64,000 nt of DNA, taken from Stakelama portus. Its GTDB lineage: Bacteria > Pseudomonadota > Alphaproteobacteria > Sphingomonadales > Sphingomonadaceae. The DNA is taken from positions 1,054,001 through 1,118,000 of the forward strand of contig NZ_QFZL01000001.1 in assembly GCF_003171655.1 (NCBI RefSeq). The letters run 5' to 3'. The notes beneath the pieces are model-generated. The model ran no database searches. It saw only the letters and a program-made list of their open reading frames with translations, and had not been told where the DNA came from. Below, one piece after another: positions 36,136-44,985 of the stretch. How positions within the stretch are numbered: position 1 is the stretch's first letter; every line of letters begins with the position of its first letter. The position numbers and the translations under genes are program-made.

Positions 36136-37646
36136 GCGAACAACCCGTGCAGATACCAGCCGGGATCGTCCTTCTCCCGCCCGTACAGGCCATGGCGGAA
36201 CAGCCAGAAACGATGACCGCTTTCGTCCTCGACACGATAATAATCGCGCGTCGGCCCTTCGCCTTGAGGATGTTTCCACCAGGGATAGGCGATCCGCTCA
36301 GGCCCTTCGTGACGGACCACGCGATAGTGGCGCCCCTGCCAGGTGAAACGTCGCGGCGGCCCATCCGGCACTTCGGCAAGCGCAATGATGCGTTGCGGCG
36401 GATCGTAGAGGAACAGCGGGCGCAGCGGCGGTTCGCCCGGTTCGGGCTGCGACCAGCTTGCCCCGGTTGATTCCGGGGGCACCAGCGTGGCGGCATATTC
36501 CGGAAGATGCGCATCGCGCGGGGCGAACCGGCATATGCTTTCCGCACCGAAACGCACGCTCAGCCGGTCGAGCAGCGGCGCGAGATCGGCGGTACCGGCG
36601 CGCGCCGGGACAAGCTCGGCCTGCTGCACCTCCAGCCGCTCCACCTGCGACACGCCCAGCCGCATCATGTCATAGCCGAAGCCGGGATCGAGCGGATCGG
36701 CCAGCGATTCGATCCGCTCTTCGAACAGCCGCACGATCGCCGCCGGATCGCGCAACGGACGGCCGCTATTGACCGAAAGGCGCGCGACATGGCCGTCGGT
36801 GCGGAACAGCGCAATTTCGAACCGCCGCCCGCCTTCGCCGCGGCGCGCAAGCAGGACTTCGGCTTGCTGCGCCAGTTCCCGAATGACATCGCACAGCGGA
36901 GCAAGCGTCGCCAACGGCTCGGCAAAACGCCGGTCGACCAGCACCGGCGGCGGCGCATGGTGCGGCGTGATCCGCCGGTCCTCTTCCTCCAGCAGCCGCG
37001 CAAGCCGCACCGGCAACTCCGGTCCGAACCGCGCCGCCAGCGGCGCACGGGGGCGGCTGGCAAGATCGCCGATACTGCGCATCCCCGCCCGATTGAGCGC
37101 GCGATGCACCTCCTCGCCCAGATCCAGCGCGGCCACCGGCAAGGCTTCCACTTCGGCAACACTGAATCGGGCAAGCGCCAGCGCGGCATCGGGCGTGGTC
37201 GCATTGGCCAGTCTGGCGTGCAGGCGCATGCGGCCCAGTCGCGCGTGAAGATCCCGGGCGACGCGCGTTTCCGTCGCGCCCAGCGCTTCGAAACAACCGG
37301 TCAGATCGAGCAGCAGCGCCGATTCCCCGGCTGGCGCGACCATCGGCGTATAGCGTTCGCACCCTTCCACCAGCCGTATCAGCAACGCCTTGTCCGCGCC
37401 GGGATCGTGCGGAAAGGCGGCCAGATCGGGGACGCGCGCGCGCGCATCCGCAAGCGCCATGCCCGGCGACAGGCCAAGAGCCGCAGCAGCAGCCGACAAC
37501 GCCACGATCCGCATGGCGCCGCGCTGCTTTTCCGTAATGGCGAAGGGCGCGTCAGGCGGCGCGAGATGCGCGCCGATCCGCCGATCCGCCGGCAGGAACG
37601 GCAGATGCACCGCCAGATAGCGGCGTTCGGAAACAAGCTTGCTCAC
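36132..37646 (-). CDS. imuB: ImuB, inactive Y-family polymerase-like mutasome protein
   Basis: A 504-residue ImuB (DinB-like) protein. The N-terminal segment ERRYLAVHLPFLPADRR lacks the Asp/Glu metal ligands of active Y-family polymerases, as is usual in ImuB. A helix-hairpin-helix-like part (MRSIGDLASRPRAPLAARFG) and a C-terminal region ending DDPGWYLHGLFA match the family. ImuB bridges DnaE2 and the beta clamp. It overlaps imuA by 95 bases upstream and dnaE2 by 4 bases downstream, so the three are translated from one message. Confidence 0.93.
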   Translation of the reverse strand: MSKLVSERRYLAVHLPFLPADRRIGAHLAPPDAPFAITEKQRGAMRIVALSAAAAALGLSPGMALADARARVPDLAAFPHDPGADKALLIRLVEGCERYTPMVAPAGESALLLDLTGCFEALGATETRVARDLHARLGRMRLHARLANATTPDAALALARFSVAEVEALPVAALDLGEEVHRALNRAGMRSIGDLASRPRAPLAARFGPELPVRLARLLEEEDRRITPHHAPPPVLVDRRFAEPLATLAPLCDVIRELAQQAEVLLARRGEGGRRFEIALFRTDGHVARLSVNSGRPLRDPAAIVRLFEERIESLADPLDPGFGYDMMRLGVSQVERLEVQQAELVPARAGTADLAPLLDRLSVRFGAESICRFAPRDAHLPEYAATLVPPESTGASWSQPEPGEPPLRPLFLYDPPQRIIALAEVPDGPPRRFTWQGRHYRVVRHEGPERIAYPWWKHPQGEGPTRDYYRVEDESGHRFWLFRHGLYGREKDDPGWYLHGLFA

Positions 37647-38307
37647 GGTCCCATTCCAGTTGCACGTGAAGCCCCTCCTGCCCGCCGCGCTGGCGCAACA
37701 GAGTCAGGTCGAAAACCGGATGGCCCGGCGCATTGGCGGGCAAGGGCGTGGAAGCTGCGCTGGCCACCTGCCACCGGCTATGGGCGGCGCTGGGCGCTGG
37801 CACCGCATCGCCGAAGAGAATCAACACCATCGTGCCGCTGCGTTCGGCCGCCAGGGCAAGGCGGCGCGAGGTTGTAAGGTCGATCCGGGAAAAACGCTTT
37901 CCCAGTTCCAGGATCACTGTGCCCAAACCGCCATGGCGAATGCTGTCGACCGCAGCCTTCAACAAATCCGTCCTGTCGCCGAGCCGGGCAAGGATGAAGC
38001 GGTCGGGATCGATACCCATATCGATCAGTCCGGGAGGGAATGGATGGTGCTTCTTCGACGAGCGGGCGTCGGGGCGCAGCCACATCACCGGATCACCGCC
38101 GCCGGCACATTCGACCAGCAACAGGCTGAAAGCCGCCGCCGATGCGCGGTCCTCTGCCGATGCAGCATAGAATTCATGCACGCCATCGCGGCGCAAACCG
38201 CCATGCAGCCAGCGATCCATATGAGGAATGCCAAAGCGCAACACCCCGCCGGCAACAGGCAGGGATGCCGGTTTCAGGGAACCGATCGAAGCAGCCGAAT
38301 CGAACAC
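37552..38307 (-). CDS. imuA: ImuA, RecA-like SOS mutagenesis protein
   Basis: A RecA/SulA-related ImuA protein of about 251 residues. Family landmarks are VAGGVLRFGIPHMDRWLHGGLRRDGVHEF near the N terminus and SLLLVECAGG. The open frame allows ATG starts at 38349 or 38328, but a LexA box at 38311-38325 would then lie inside the coding region. A GTG at 38307 lies just after the box with GGGA five bases before it, and is preferred here. ImuA works with ImuB and DnaE2 in damage-induced mutagenesis. The start is uncertain; the gene identity is not. Confidence 0.85.
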   Translation of the reverse strand: MFDSAASIGSLKPASLPVAGGVLRFGIPHMDRWLHGGLRRDGVHEFYAASAEDRASAAAFSLLLVECAGGGDPVMWLRPDARSSKKHHPFPPGLIDMGIDPDRFILARLGDRTDLLKAAVDSIRHGGLGTVILELGKRFSRIDLTTSRRLALAAERSGTMVLILFGDAVPAPSAAHSRWQVASAASTPLPANAPGHPVFDLTLLRQRGGQEGLHVQLEWDREQACFRTPLSGGASAVPAGGSADRRASRAA

Positions 38308-38310
38308 GAT

Positions 38311-38325
38311 GTTCCCATTATGTTC
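38311..38325 (-). promoter_or_regulatory. LexA box of the imuA-imuB-dnaE2 operon
   Basis: GTTC-CCATTAT-GTTC (GAAC-N7-GAAC on the minus strand), the exact alphaproteobacterial LexA operator. It overlaps the predicted 5' end of imuA, where LexA would block transcription until DNA damage. Confidence 0.85.
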
Positions 38326-38475
38326 CATATTCGGCAATATGCAAGCCATGGCTTGCGCGCCGCCAGGCTATGGCGAAGCACGGCAAACATTTTCGAAGAA
38401 CGGTTCGCGGCGGCTGCGGGCACCGGTGCTTATGATGTCAGGCGGATCGCGTGCGCTTGCGCCTTATAGGCAGGA

Positions 38476-38493
38476 CGCCGGAACCGACCGGCG
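38476..38493 (-). terminator. Hairpin after pccA
   Basis: CGCCGG (38476-38481) pairs with CCGGCG (38488-38493) around AACCGA, 13 bases past the pccA stop. It could end the propionate operon, but no T-run follows on the minus strand, so it is a weak call. Confidence 0.35.
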
Positions 38494-38505
38494 CCCTCCC
38501 CTTCC

Positions 38506-40551
38506 TCATTCGAATTCGAGGATCGCAGCGTCCACGGCCAGACTGTCTCCCGGCGCGAAGTTGGCGGACTTCACCACGGCGGTCTTTTCGGCGCGGAGGA
38601 TGTTTTCCATCTTCATCGCCTCGACCACCGCCAGCGGTTGCCCCGCCTCCACCTTGTCCCCGACGCCGACATGCAGCGCAGTCAGCAAGCCGGGCATCGG
38701 GCACAGCAGGAACTTGCTCATGTCCGGCGGGATTTTTTCGATCATGTGCTTGGCCAGTTCGGCGATCCGCGGGCTGAACACCTTGGCGACATGGCTGGCG
38801 CCGTGCGCGGTGAGTTTCCAGCCTGCACGAACGGGCTTTACTGCAACGGTGAGCGGTTCGCCGTCGATCGTCGCGGCGAAGAACGGCTCGCCTGGCCGCC
38901 AGTCGCCGACAACTTCCATGGCCTGCCCCCCGCCGAAATCGACCAGCAGGCCGCTGTCGCCGCCCGCGACCGAAAGCGCGAATTTCTCGCCGTCCATCGT
39001 GACGACCCGCTCGGGCGACAGATTGATCGATCCCGCCGCCAACTGACCCGATATCGTCGCGGCGCGCTGGGCCTGTGCCAGATCGACGACCATTGCCACC
39101 GCAGCCAGCTTGCGCAGCATTTCGGGCGACGTCGCCGCGCCGTGGAAACCGTCGGGATATTCCTCGGCAATGAAGCCGGTGGTCAACGCGCCTTCGCGGA
39201 AACGCGGATGCTGCATGATCGCGGAGACGAAATCGATATTGTTGCCGACGCCTTCCAACCGGAACCGGTCAAGCGCCGCGATCTGCAGGTCCGCCGCTTC
39301 ATCGCGCGTCGGCGCCCAGGTCACCAGCTTGGCGATCATCGGGTCATAGAACATCGACACTTCGCCGCCTTCGGCCACGCCATCGTCGACGCGGGTATAG
39401 CCGGGTGCGTCGGGCGTCAGCGTGAAAGGCTGGCTGTAATCGGTGCCAGTCGCTTCGGGCGGAGCATAGCGCACCAGACGCCCGGTCGAGGGCAGGAAAT
39501 TGCGATACGGATCCTCGGCATAGACGCGATTTTCGATCGCCCAGCCGTTCAGCTTCACATCGTCCTGCGCGAACGCCAGCTTCTCGCCCGCCGCGACCCG
39601 GATCATCTGTTCGACCAGATCGAGCCCGGTGATGCATTCGGTAACCGGATGCTCGACCTGAAGCCGGGTGTTCATTTCGAGGAAGTAGAAGCTTTCGCCC
39701 GTCGTATCGGCGCCCGATACGATCAGTTCGACCGTGCCGGCACTGAAATATCCGACCGCCTTGGACAGCGCGACTGCCTGTTCACCCATGCGCTTGCGCA
39801 TTTCGGGGCTGACGAAAGGCGACGGCGCTTCCTCGACCACTTTCTGGTGGCGGCGCTGGATCGAGCATTCGCGCTCGCCCAGATACAGGACATTGCCGTG
39901 CTGATCGCCGAGCACCTGAATTTCGATATGGCGCGGGCTTTCGATGAACTTTTCGATGAACACGCGATCGTCGCCAAAGCTGGCAAGCCCTTCGCGCTTG
40001 GTCGCTTCAAAGCCCTCGCGGACGTCCTGTTCGGACCAGGCGAGCCGCATCCCCTTGCCGCCGCCGCCGGCCGAAGCCTTCATCATCACCGGATAGCCGA
40101 TATCGTTCGAAATCTCGACGGCATGTTCGGTATCGCGGATTTCGCCGACAAAGCCTGGCACGACATTGACGCCCGCTTCTTTGGCGAGCTTCTTTGACTC
40201 AATCTTGTCGCCCATTGCGGCGATGGCCTTGGGCGGCGGTCCGACAAAGGCGATGCCGGCGTCGGCGCACGCCCTGGCAAAGCTCTCACGCTCGGACAGG
40301 AAACCATAGCCGGGATGGATGCAGTCGGCACCGGTCGCCTTTGCCGCTTCAAGGATCTTGTCGGCGAGCAGATAGCTTTCGCTGGCGGGCGGCGGGCCGA
40401 GATGCACTGCCTCATCGGCCATCAGCACATGCGGGCTGCGCGCATCGGCGTCCGAATAAACGGCGACCGTAGCGATCCCCATCCGCTTGGCGGTCCGCAT
40501 CACGCGGCATGCGATTTCGCCGCGATTGGCGATCAGGATTTTCTTGAACAT
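38506..40551 (-). CDS. pccA: Propionyl/acetyl-CoA carboxylase, biotin-carrying alpha subunit
   Basis: A 681-residue alpha subunit. The biotin carboxylase domain starts MFKKILIANRGEIACRVMRTA and includes the ATP-grasp loop MKASAGGGGKGMR and EMNTRLQVEHPVTE. A linker (BT-type) domain follows, then a biotinyl domain with the EAMKM site (Lys near residue 647). Together with PccB it carboxylates propionyl-CoA to methylmalonyl-CoA. The ATG at 40551 shares one base with the stop of the lipoprotein gene (TGATG). It is the last gene of the operon that starts with pccB. Confidence 0.93.
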   Translation of the reverse strand: MFKKILIANRGEIACRVMRTAKRMGIATVAVYSDADARSPHVLMADEAVHLGPPPASESYLLADKILEAAKATGADCIHPGYGFLSERESFARACADAGIAFVGPPPKAIAAMGDKIESKKLAKEAGVNVVPGFVGEIRDTEHAVEISNDIGYPVMMKASAGGGGKGMRLAWSEQDVREGFEATKREGLASFGDDRVFIEKFIESPRHIEIQVLGDQHGNVLYLGERECSIQRRHQKVVEEAPSPFVSPEMRKRMGEQAVALSKAVGYFSAGTVELIVSGADTTGESFYFLEMNTRLQVEHPVTECITGLDLVEQMIRVAAGEKLAFAQDDVKLNGWAIENRVYAEDPYRNFLPSTGRLVRYAPPEATGTDYSQPFTLTPDAPGYTRVDDGVAEGGEVSMFYDPMIAKLVTWAPTRDEAADLQIAALDRFRLEGVGNNIDFVSAIMQHPRFREGALTTGFIAEEYPDGFHGAATSPEMLRKLAAVAMVVDLAQAQRAATISGQLAAGSINLSPERVVTMDGEKFALSVAGGDSGLLVDFGGGQAMEVVGDWRPGEPFFAATIDGEPLTVAVKPVRAGWKLTAHGASHVAKVFSPRIAELAKHMIEKIPPDMSKFLLCPMPGLLTALHVGVGDKVEAGQPLAVVEAMKMENILRAEKTAVVKSANFAPGDSLAVDAAILEFE

Positions 40552-40865
40552 CAATCGATTCCGATCATCTTACGTTTTTGTGGCGTCAGCTCTGCGTCGG
40601 GCATATTTTTGCGAAACCACGAAAAAAGGCATGACCTTGCCTCGGCGGAGCTATTCGAGGAAATAAGAAGAAGCACCTGCTCGTCGTCGAGCGGATCGGA
40701 TCGGACAGCCGGAATCGCACAGTCTCTGGCAGCTTTAATAGCGTCATCCATTTGCGCTGCCGTGCCGACTGCAACAGCCTCATCGGCTCGGCGATCTAGA
40801 TTACAGGCCGTCAGAGCTAACACCAGCGCGGATGATGCCACCCACCAGAAGCGCCCGGAAATCAT
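40551..40865 (-). CDS. Small lipoprotein in propionate operon, function unknown
   Basis: A 104-residue protein. Residues 1-20 are a lipoprotein signal with lipobox LALTAC. The mature part has conserved-looking Cys residues (ARDCAIPAV, ARSCLFSWF) and a charged end (LTPQKRKMIGID). The ATG at 40865 follows GGGAGTCCTG; the longer frame upstream runs into bioB and is Arg-rich. No family was recognised. Its stop overlaps the pccA start, so it is translated with pccA, but its role in propionate use is unclear. Confidence 0.7.
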   Translation of the reverse strand: MISGRFWWVASSALVLALTACNLDRRADEAVAVGTAAQMDDAIKAARDCAIPAVRSDPLDDEQVLLLISSNSSAEARSCLFSWFRKNMPDAELTPQKRKMIGID

Positions 40866-40947
40866 CAGGACTCCCAGCCGTAGTAAAGTTGCCCGGAAGC
40901 CGCTCGAACCGCGCAGCGTGTGGCTATTACAAGGGACGCCGGGAAGA

Positions 40948-41961
40948 TCACTCCGCCGCCTCCATTTGCGGCGCACAACCACAACCCGCGCGCATCGGCT
41001 CTTCACCCTTGAGCGGCGTGATGCCCAGCTTGGTGAACAGCGCGCCGTCGGCGTCGTCGCCGGCATTGGCGGCGGTCAGCAGCTTGTCGCCGGTGAAGAT
41101 CGAATTGGCGCCGGCCAGGAAGCAGAGCGCCTGCGTCGCTTCGCTCATGCTCTCGCGACCGGCGGACAGCCGCACCATCGACATCGGCATGGTGATGCGC
41201 GCGACCGCGACGGTGCGGACGAACTCGATATCGTCGATCTTGGCAAGCGGCGTATCGGCGAGCATGTCGCCCAGCACCGTGCCCTTGACCGGCACCAGCG
41301 CATTGACCGGCACGCTTTCCGGGTGGCGTTCGAGCGTCGCCAGCGCATGGATGAAGCCGACGCGGTCGCTGCGGCTCTCGCCCATCCCGACAATCCCGCC
41401 CGAGCAGATATTGATCCCGGCATTGCGGACATTGCTGAGCGTATCGAGCCGCTCCTCGAATGTCCGCGTGGTAATCACCTCGGCATAACGTTCGGGCGAA
41501 GTGTCGATATTGTGGTTGTAATAATCGAGCCCCGCTTCCTTGAGCTGCGCCGCCTGATCGGGCGACAACATGCCCAGCGTCATGCAGGTTTCCATGCCCA
41601 TCGCGCGGACGCCCTTCACGATCTCGACGATCGCGGGCATGTCGCGCTCCTTGGGATTGCGCCACGCCGCGCCCATGCAGAAACGCTGCGATCCGGCATC
41701 CTTCGCCTGCGCCGCCGATTGCAGCACCGCGCGGACGTCCATCAGCTTGGTCGCCTTGACGCCGCTGTCGGCGCTCGCCGATTGCGAGCAATAGCCGCAA
41801 TCTTCCGGGCAGCCGCCGGTCTTGATCGACAAGAGCGTGCAGAGCTGCACCTGATCGGGCGCATGGTGCGCGCGGTGCACGGTCTGCGCGCGGAACAGCA
41901 GCTCGCCGAACGGCAGATCGAACAGGTCGGCGATTTCTTCGCGGGTCCAGTCGGTACGCAT
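40948..41961 (-). CDS. bioB: Biotin synthase
   Basis: A 337-residue radical-SAM enzyme that inserts sulphur into dethiobiotin. The 4Fe-4S ligands are Cys51, Cys55 and Cys58 in [13 protein letters not shown]. The [12 protein letters not shown] and GGIVGMGE segments and a Cys-rich C terminus (RAGCGCAPQ) fit BioB. The ATG at 41961 was chosen because the longer frame reads through a REP-like hairpin. No other biotin genes are nearby. Its place between the mutase and pccA genes suggests that biotin supply is matched to the biotin-dependent carboxylase. Confidence 0.93.
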   Translation of the reverse strand: MRTDWTREEIADLFDLPFGELLFRAQTVHRAHHAPDQVQLCTLLSIKTGGCPEDCGYCSQSASADSGVKATKLMDVRAVLQSAAQAKDAGSQRFCMGAAWRNPKERDMPAIVEIVKGVRAMGMETCMTLGMLSPDQAAQLKEAGLDYYNHNIDTSPERYAEVITTRTFEERLDTLSNVRNAGINICSGGIVGMGESRSDRVGFIHALATLERHPESVPVNALVPVKGTVLGDMLADTPLAKIDDIEFVRTVAVARITMPMSMVRLSAGRESMSEATQALCFLAGANSIFTGDKLLTAANAGDDADGALFTKLGITPLKGEEPMRAGCGCAPQMEAAE

Positions 41962-41983
41962 AGTGGCAACACCATTCCTAGCT

Positions 41984-42012
41984 TCGTCATGCTGAACTTG
42001 TTTCAGCATCCA
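41984..42012 (+). repeat. REP-like hairpin, family 1, first copy
   Basis: Stem ATGCTGAA (41989-41996) and TTCAGCAT (42002-42009) around loop CTTGT, in the mutase-bioB gap. It forms an inverted pair with 42048-42076. Confidence 0.75.
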
Positions 42013-42047
42013 CTGCTCCATTCACTATTCCCGCGCTCGTTGCACGG

Positions 42048-42076
42048 TGGACCCTGAAACAAGTTCAGGGTGACGG
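42048..42076 (-). repeat. REP-like hairpin, family 1, second copy
   Basis: Stem ACCCTGAA (42051-42058) and TTCAGGGT (42064-42071) around ACAAG. Read on the minus strand it matches the first copy except at two stem positions, where both sides of the stem changed together. Confidence 0.75.
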
Positions 42077-42091
42077 CCGTAAGAGGCGCCG

Positions 42092-44233
42092 TCACTCCGC
42101 GGCCTCATCCATCGGCGGCATATTGTGGCCGAGCAGGCGGAGGACCTGCTCCGCCGCTTCGACCAGATTGGTGCCGGGACCGAAAATCGCCTGCACGCCC
42201 GCGTCGCGGAGATATTGGTAATCCTTGGGCGGAATCACGCCGCCGGCCACTACCTTGATATCGCTGCGGCCCGCATCCTCGAGCAGCTTGATCAGTTCGG
42301 GGATCAGCGTCTTGTGCCCCGCCGCAAGGCTCGACGCGCCGATGACGTCGACATCGCGTTCGAGCGCGAGTTCGAGCGCCTCCTGCGGTGTCTGGAACAG
42401 CGGCCCGGCAGTGACGTCGAAGCCCAGATCGCCGAACGCCGAGGATACCAGATTGGCGCCGCGATCATGCCCGTCCTGCCCCATTTTGGCGACGAACATG
42501 CGCGGCTTGCGGCCCATCCGGCGTTCGGTGGCCGCAACGCCTTCCTGCAGCGCCTCCCATTTGCGATCGTCCTTGTACGCACCGCCATAAATGCCCTTCA
42601 CCGGCTGCGGCATCGTGTCATAGCGGCCAAACACATCCTCCATCGCCGAGCTGATTTCGCCCAGCGTCGCGCGTTCGCGCGCGGCGTCGACGGCGAGCGC
42701 GAGCAGGTTGCCGTCACCCTTCGCCCCCTCGCGCAACGCATCGAGCGCGGCACGACATTTCGCCTCGTCGCGGTTCGCCTTCATCTTCTGAATGCGGGCG
42801 ATCTGCGACTGGCGGACGGCGTGGTTGTCGACATCGAGAATTTCGATCTCTTCATCCTGCGCCGGGCGGTATTTGTTGACGCCGACGATCGTGTCCTCGC
42901 CGCGATCGACGCGCGCGGCGCGGGCTGCGGAGGCTTCCTCGATCATCTTCTTGGGCCAGCCCGCCGCAACGGCCTTGGCCATGCCGCCTTCGGCTTCGAC
43001 GCGGTCGATGATTTCCTGCGCCTTTTCGACCAGTTCCTGGGTCAGCGCCTCGACATAATAGCTGCCGCCGAGCGGATCGACGACATTGGTCATGCCGGTT
43101 TCTTCCTGCAGGATGATCTGCGTGTTGCGGGCGATGCGCGCGGAGAAATCGGTGGGCAGCGCGATCGCTTCGTCGAGCGCGTTGGTGTGGAGCGACTGGG
43201 TGCCGCCCAGCATCGCCGCCATCGCCTCGATCGTGGTGCGGATGACGTTGTTGTAGACGTCCTGTTCGGTCAGCGACACGCCCGAAGTCTGGCAATGGGT
43301 ACGCAGCATCTTCGACCGGTCGCTCTGCGCGCCCAGCTTGGTCATCGCATTGTACCAGAGCGTGCGCGCGGCGCGCAGCTTCGACACTTCCATGAAGAAG
43401 TTCATGCCGATCGCGAAAAAGAAGCTCAGCCGCCCGGCGAACTTGTCGATATCCAGCCCCGATGCGACGCCATATTTCACATATTCGATGCCGTCGGCGA
43501 TGGTGAAGGCAAGCTCCTGAACCTGCGTCGCCCCGGCTTCCTGCATATGATAGCCGGAAATCGAAATACTGTTGAATTTCGGCATGTTATTCGCGGTATA
43601 TGCGAAAATGTCCGAAATGATCCGCATGCTCGGCTGCGGCGGATAAATGTACGTATTGCGGACCATGAACTCCTTCAGAATGTCGTTCTGAATGGTTCCG
43701 GTCAGTTGATCGGGCGATACGCCCTGTTCCTCGGCCGCGACGATGTAGAAAGCGAGGCACGGGATCACCGCGCCGTTCATCGTCATCGACACCGACATCT
43801 GGTCGAGCGGGATCTGATCGAAAAGGATCTTCATATCCTCGACGCTGTCGATCGCGACGCCTGCCTTACCCACATCCCCCGTCACGCGCGGGTGATCGCT
43901 GTCATAGCCGCGATGGGTGGCGAGATCGAAGGCGACCGAAAGCCCCTTCTGCCCCGCCGCGAGGTTGCGGCGATAGAAGGCGTTCGATTCTTCGGCGGTC
44001 GAAAAACCCGCGTACTGACGGATCGTCCAGGGGCGCCCGGCATACATCGACGCCTTCACCCCGCGCGTGAACGGCGCGAAACCCGGCAGGCCGGGGTCCC
44101 AGCCCGCATTATCCTGGGCGGTATAGAGCGGCGCGACATCGATCCCCTCCGGCGTGTGCCAGGTCAGGTCACGTCCCTTCACTTCCTTGTCGGCCAGCGC
44201 CTTCCAATCGTCGCGCGTGGGTTTGTCGGTCAT
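42092..44233 (-). CDS. scpA: Methylmalonyl-CoA mutase, single-chain
   Basis: A 713-residue B12-dependent mutase. The N-terminal TIM barrel binds substrate ([47 protein letters not shown]). The C-terminal cobalamin domain has the DxHxxG ligand motif as DGHDRGA near residue 605. It converts methylmalonyl-CoA to succinyl-CoA. The length fits the large, catalytically complete chain; no small subunit gene is present, so it is probably a homodimer. The ATG at 44233 ([10 protein letters not shown]) is preferred over a start four codons earlier. It follows the epimerase gene in the operon. Confidence 0.95.
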   Translation of the reverse strand: MTDKPTRDDWKALADKEVKGRDLTWHTPEGIDVAPLYTAQDNAGWDPGLPGFAPFTRGVKASMYAGRPWTIRQYAGFSTAEESNAFYRRNLAAGQKGLSVAFDLATHRGYDSDHPRVTGDVGKAGVAIDSVEDMKILFDQIPLDQMSVSMTMNGAVIPCLAFYIVAAEEQGVSPDQLTGTIQNDILKEFMVRNTYIYPPQPSMRIISDIFAYTANNMPKFNSISISGYHMQEAGATQVQELAFTIADGIEYVKYGVASGLDIDKFAGRLSFFFAIGMNFFMEVSKLRAARTLWYNAMTKLGAQSDRSKMLRTHCQTSGVSLTEQDVYNNVIRTTIEAMAAMLGGTQSLHTNALDEAIALPTDFSARIARNTQIILQEETGMTNVVDPLGGSYYVEALTQELVEKAQEIIDRVEAEGGMAKAVAAGWPKKMIEEASAARAARVDRGEDTIVGVNKYRPAQDEEIEILDVDNHAVRQSQIARIQKMKANRDEAKCRAALDALREGAKGDGNLLALAVDAARERATLGEISSAMEDVFGRYDTMPQPVKGIYGGAYKDDRKWEALQEGVAATERRMGRKPRMFVAKMGQDGHDRGANLVSSAFGDLGFDVTAGPLFQTPQEALELALERDVDVIGASSLAAGHKTLIPELIKLLEDAGRSDIKVVAGGVIPPKDYQYLRDAGVQAIFGPGTNLVEAAEQVLRLLGHNMPPMDEAAE

Positions 44234-44245
44234 CCTGCAATCCAT

Positions 44246-44273
44246 CCGTTCGTGTCGAGCGCAGTCGAGACAC
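44246..44273 (+). repeat. REP-like hairpin, family 2, first copy
   Basis: CCGTTCGTGTCGAGCG followed by AGTCGAGACAC, with stem GTGTC/GACAC. It lies in the epimerase-mutase gap and forms an inverted pair with 44295-44322. Confidence 0.7.
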
Positions 44274-44294
44274 TTCGCGCTGCGCGTGCCGCAC

Positions 44295-44322
44295 GTCCCT
44301 CGACTTCGCTCGGGACGAACGG
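44295..44322 (-). repeat. REP-like hairpin, family 2, second copy
   Basis: Stem GTCCC/GGGAC with the rest matching the first copy on the minus strand (CCGTTCGTCCCGAGCG). The two stem changes relative to the first copy are compensatory. Confidence 0.7.
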
Positions 44323-44330
44323 GCGTCGGT

Positions 44331-44768
44331 TCAATGCGCTTCTTTGGGCGTTTCCATGATTTCGGTCAGCTGCCCGCCCATATCCTTGGGGTGAACGAAG
44401 AAGATCAGCGTGCCGTGCGCGCCGATGCGCGGTTCGCCCAGGACGCGCTTGCCCTTGCTTTCGAACCACGATTTGGCTTCGTGAATGTCGGGCACTTCGT
44501 AGCAGATATGATGCTGCCCCCCGAGCGGATTGTTCGCGATCCATTTGCCGACCGCGCTGTCGGGATCGGTGGGTTCGAGCAGCTCGATCTGCGTCCCCGC
44601 CGTGCCGTTCTCGCCGGGCGTGTTGACGAAGCAGACGCGCACCTTCTGGCTTTCGAGCACGAACGGCTCGGTAATGTCGCTCGCGCCCATGACATCGCGA
44701 TAATGCGCGATCGAAGCGTCGAGATCGGGCGTCGCGACGCCGATATGATTGAGACGGCCTAGTTTCAT
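44331..44768 (-). CDS. mce: Methylmalonyl-CoA epimerase
   Basis: A 145-residue glyoxalase-fold enzyme that interconverts the 2S and 2R forms of methylmalonyl-CoA. It has the metal-binding His in [11 protein letters not shown], the [13 protein letters not shown] segment and the C-terminal Glu in GGQLTEIME. The ATG at 44768 lies one base after the stop of the small membrane protein gene, so they are tightly coupled. It belongs to the pccB to pccA operon. Confidence 0.92.
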   Translation of the reverse strand: MKLGRLNHIGVATPDLDASIAHYRDVMGASDITEPFVLESQKVRVCFVNTPGENGTAGTQIELLEPTDPDSAVGKWIANNPLGGQHHICYEVPDIHEAKSWFESKGKRVLGEPRIGAHGTLIFFVHPKDMGGQLTEIMETPKEAH

Positions 44769-44769
44769 T

Positions 44770-44982
44770 TCAAACCACTCCCGAAATGCGGAGCACAAAA
44801 TCTATCCCGAAGAGGAGAAAGCCCGCCGTTCCACCGATCACGCCCGTCCACCACAACCATCGGTATGACGTCTCGCCGATACCGATACCCATGCGTACGG
44901 TTCGCTCCTTCCGAAACAGGAGGCTGAGCGCCATCCCGCCACACATCAAGGCGAGATAGAGAGGCGGGAAGAAAGCGGTCAT
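44770..44982 (-). CDS. Small two-helix membrane protein, function unknown
   Basis: A 70-residue protein with two clear hydrophobic helices (PPLYLALMCGGMALSLLF and TGVIGGTAGFLLFGIDFVL) separated by a basic loop (RKERTVRMG). It lies three bases after pccB and one base before mce in the same orientation, with no room for a separate promoter. That packing supports a real gene. No family was recognised, and its link to propionate metabolism is unknown. Confidence 0.65.
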   Translation of the reverse strand: MTAFFPPLYLALMCGGMALSLLFRKERTVRMGIGIGETSYRWLWWTGVIGGTAGFLLFGIDFVLRISGVV

Positions 44983-44985
44983 ATT

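Noticed and set aside
36136..36279. N-terminal extension of DnaE2
   Set aside because: It lies inside imuB, is Arg/Ser-rich and precedes the conserved DnaE2 start; the ATGA overlap at 36132-36135 is the natural junction.
40866..41066. Upstream extension of the small lipoprotein gene
   Set aside because: It runs back into bioB, is Arg-rich and would bury the lipoprotein signal in the middle of the protein.
42125..44359. 744-residue plus-strand open frame opposite the methylmalonyl-CoA mutase gene
   Set aside because: The mutase is certain, and the antisense translation lacks domains. The same applies to the long frames opposite pccA (38638-40197) and dnaE2 (33013-36216).
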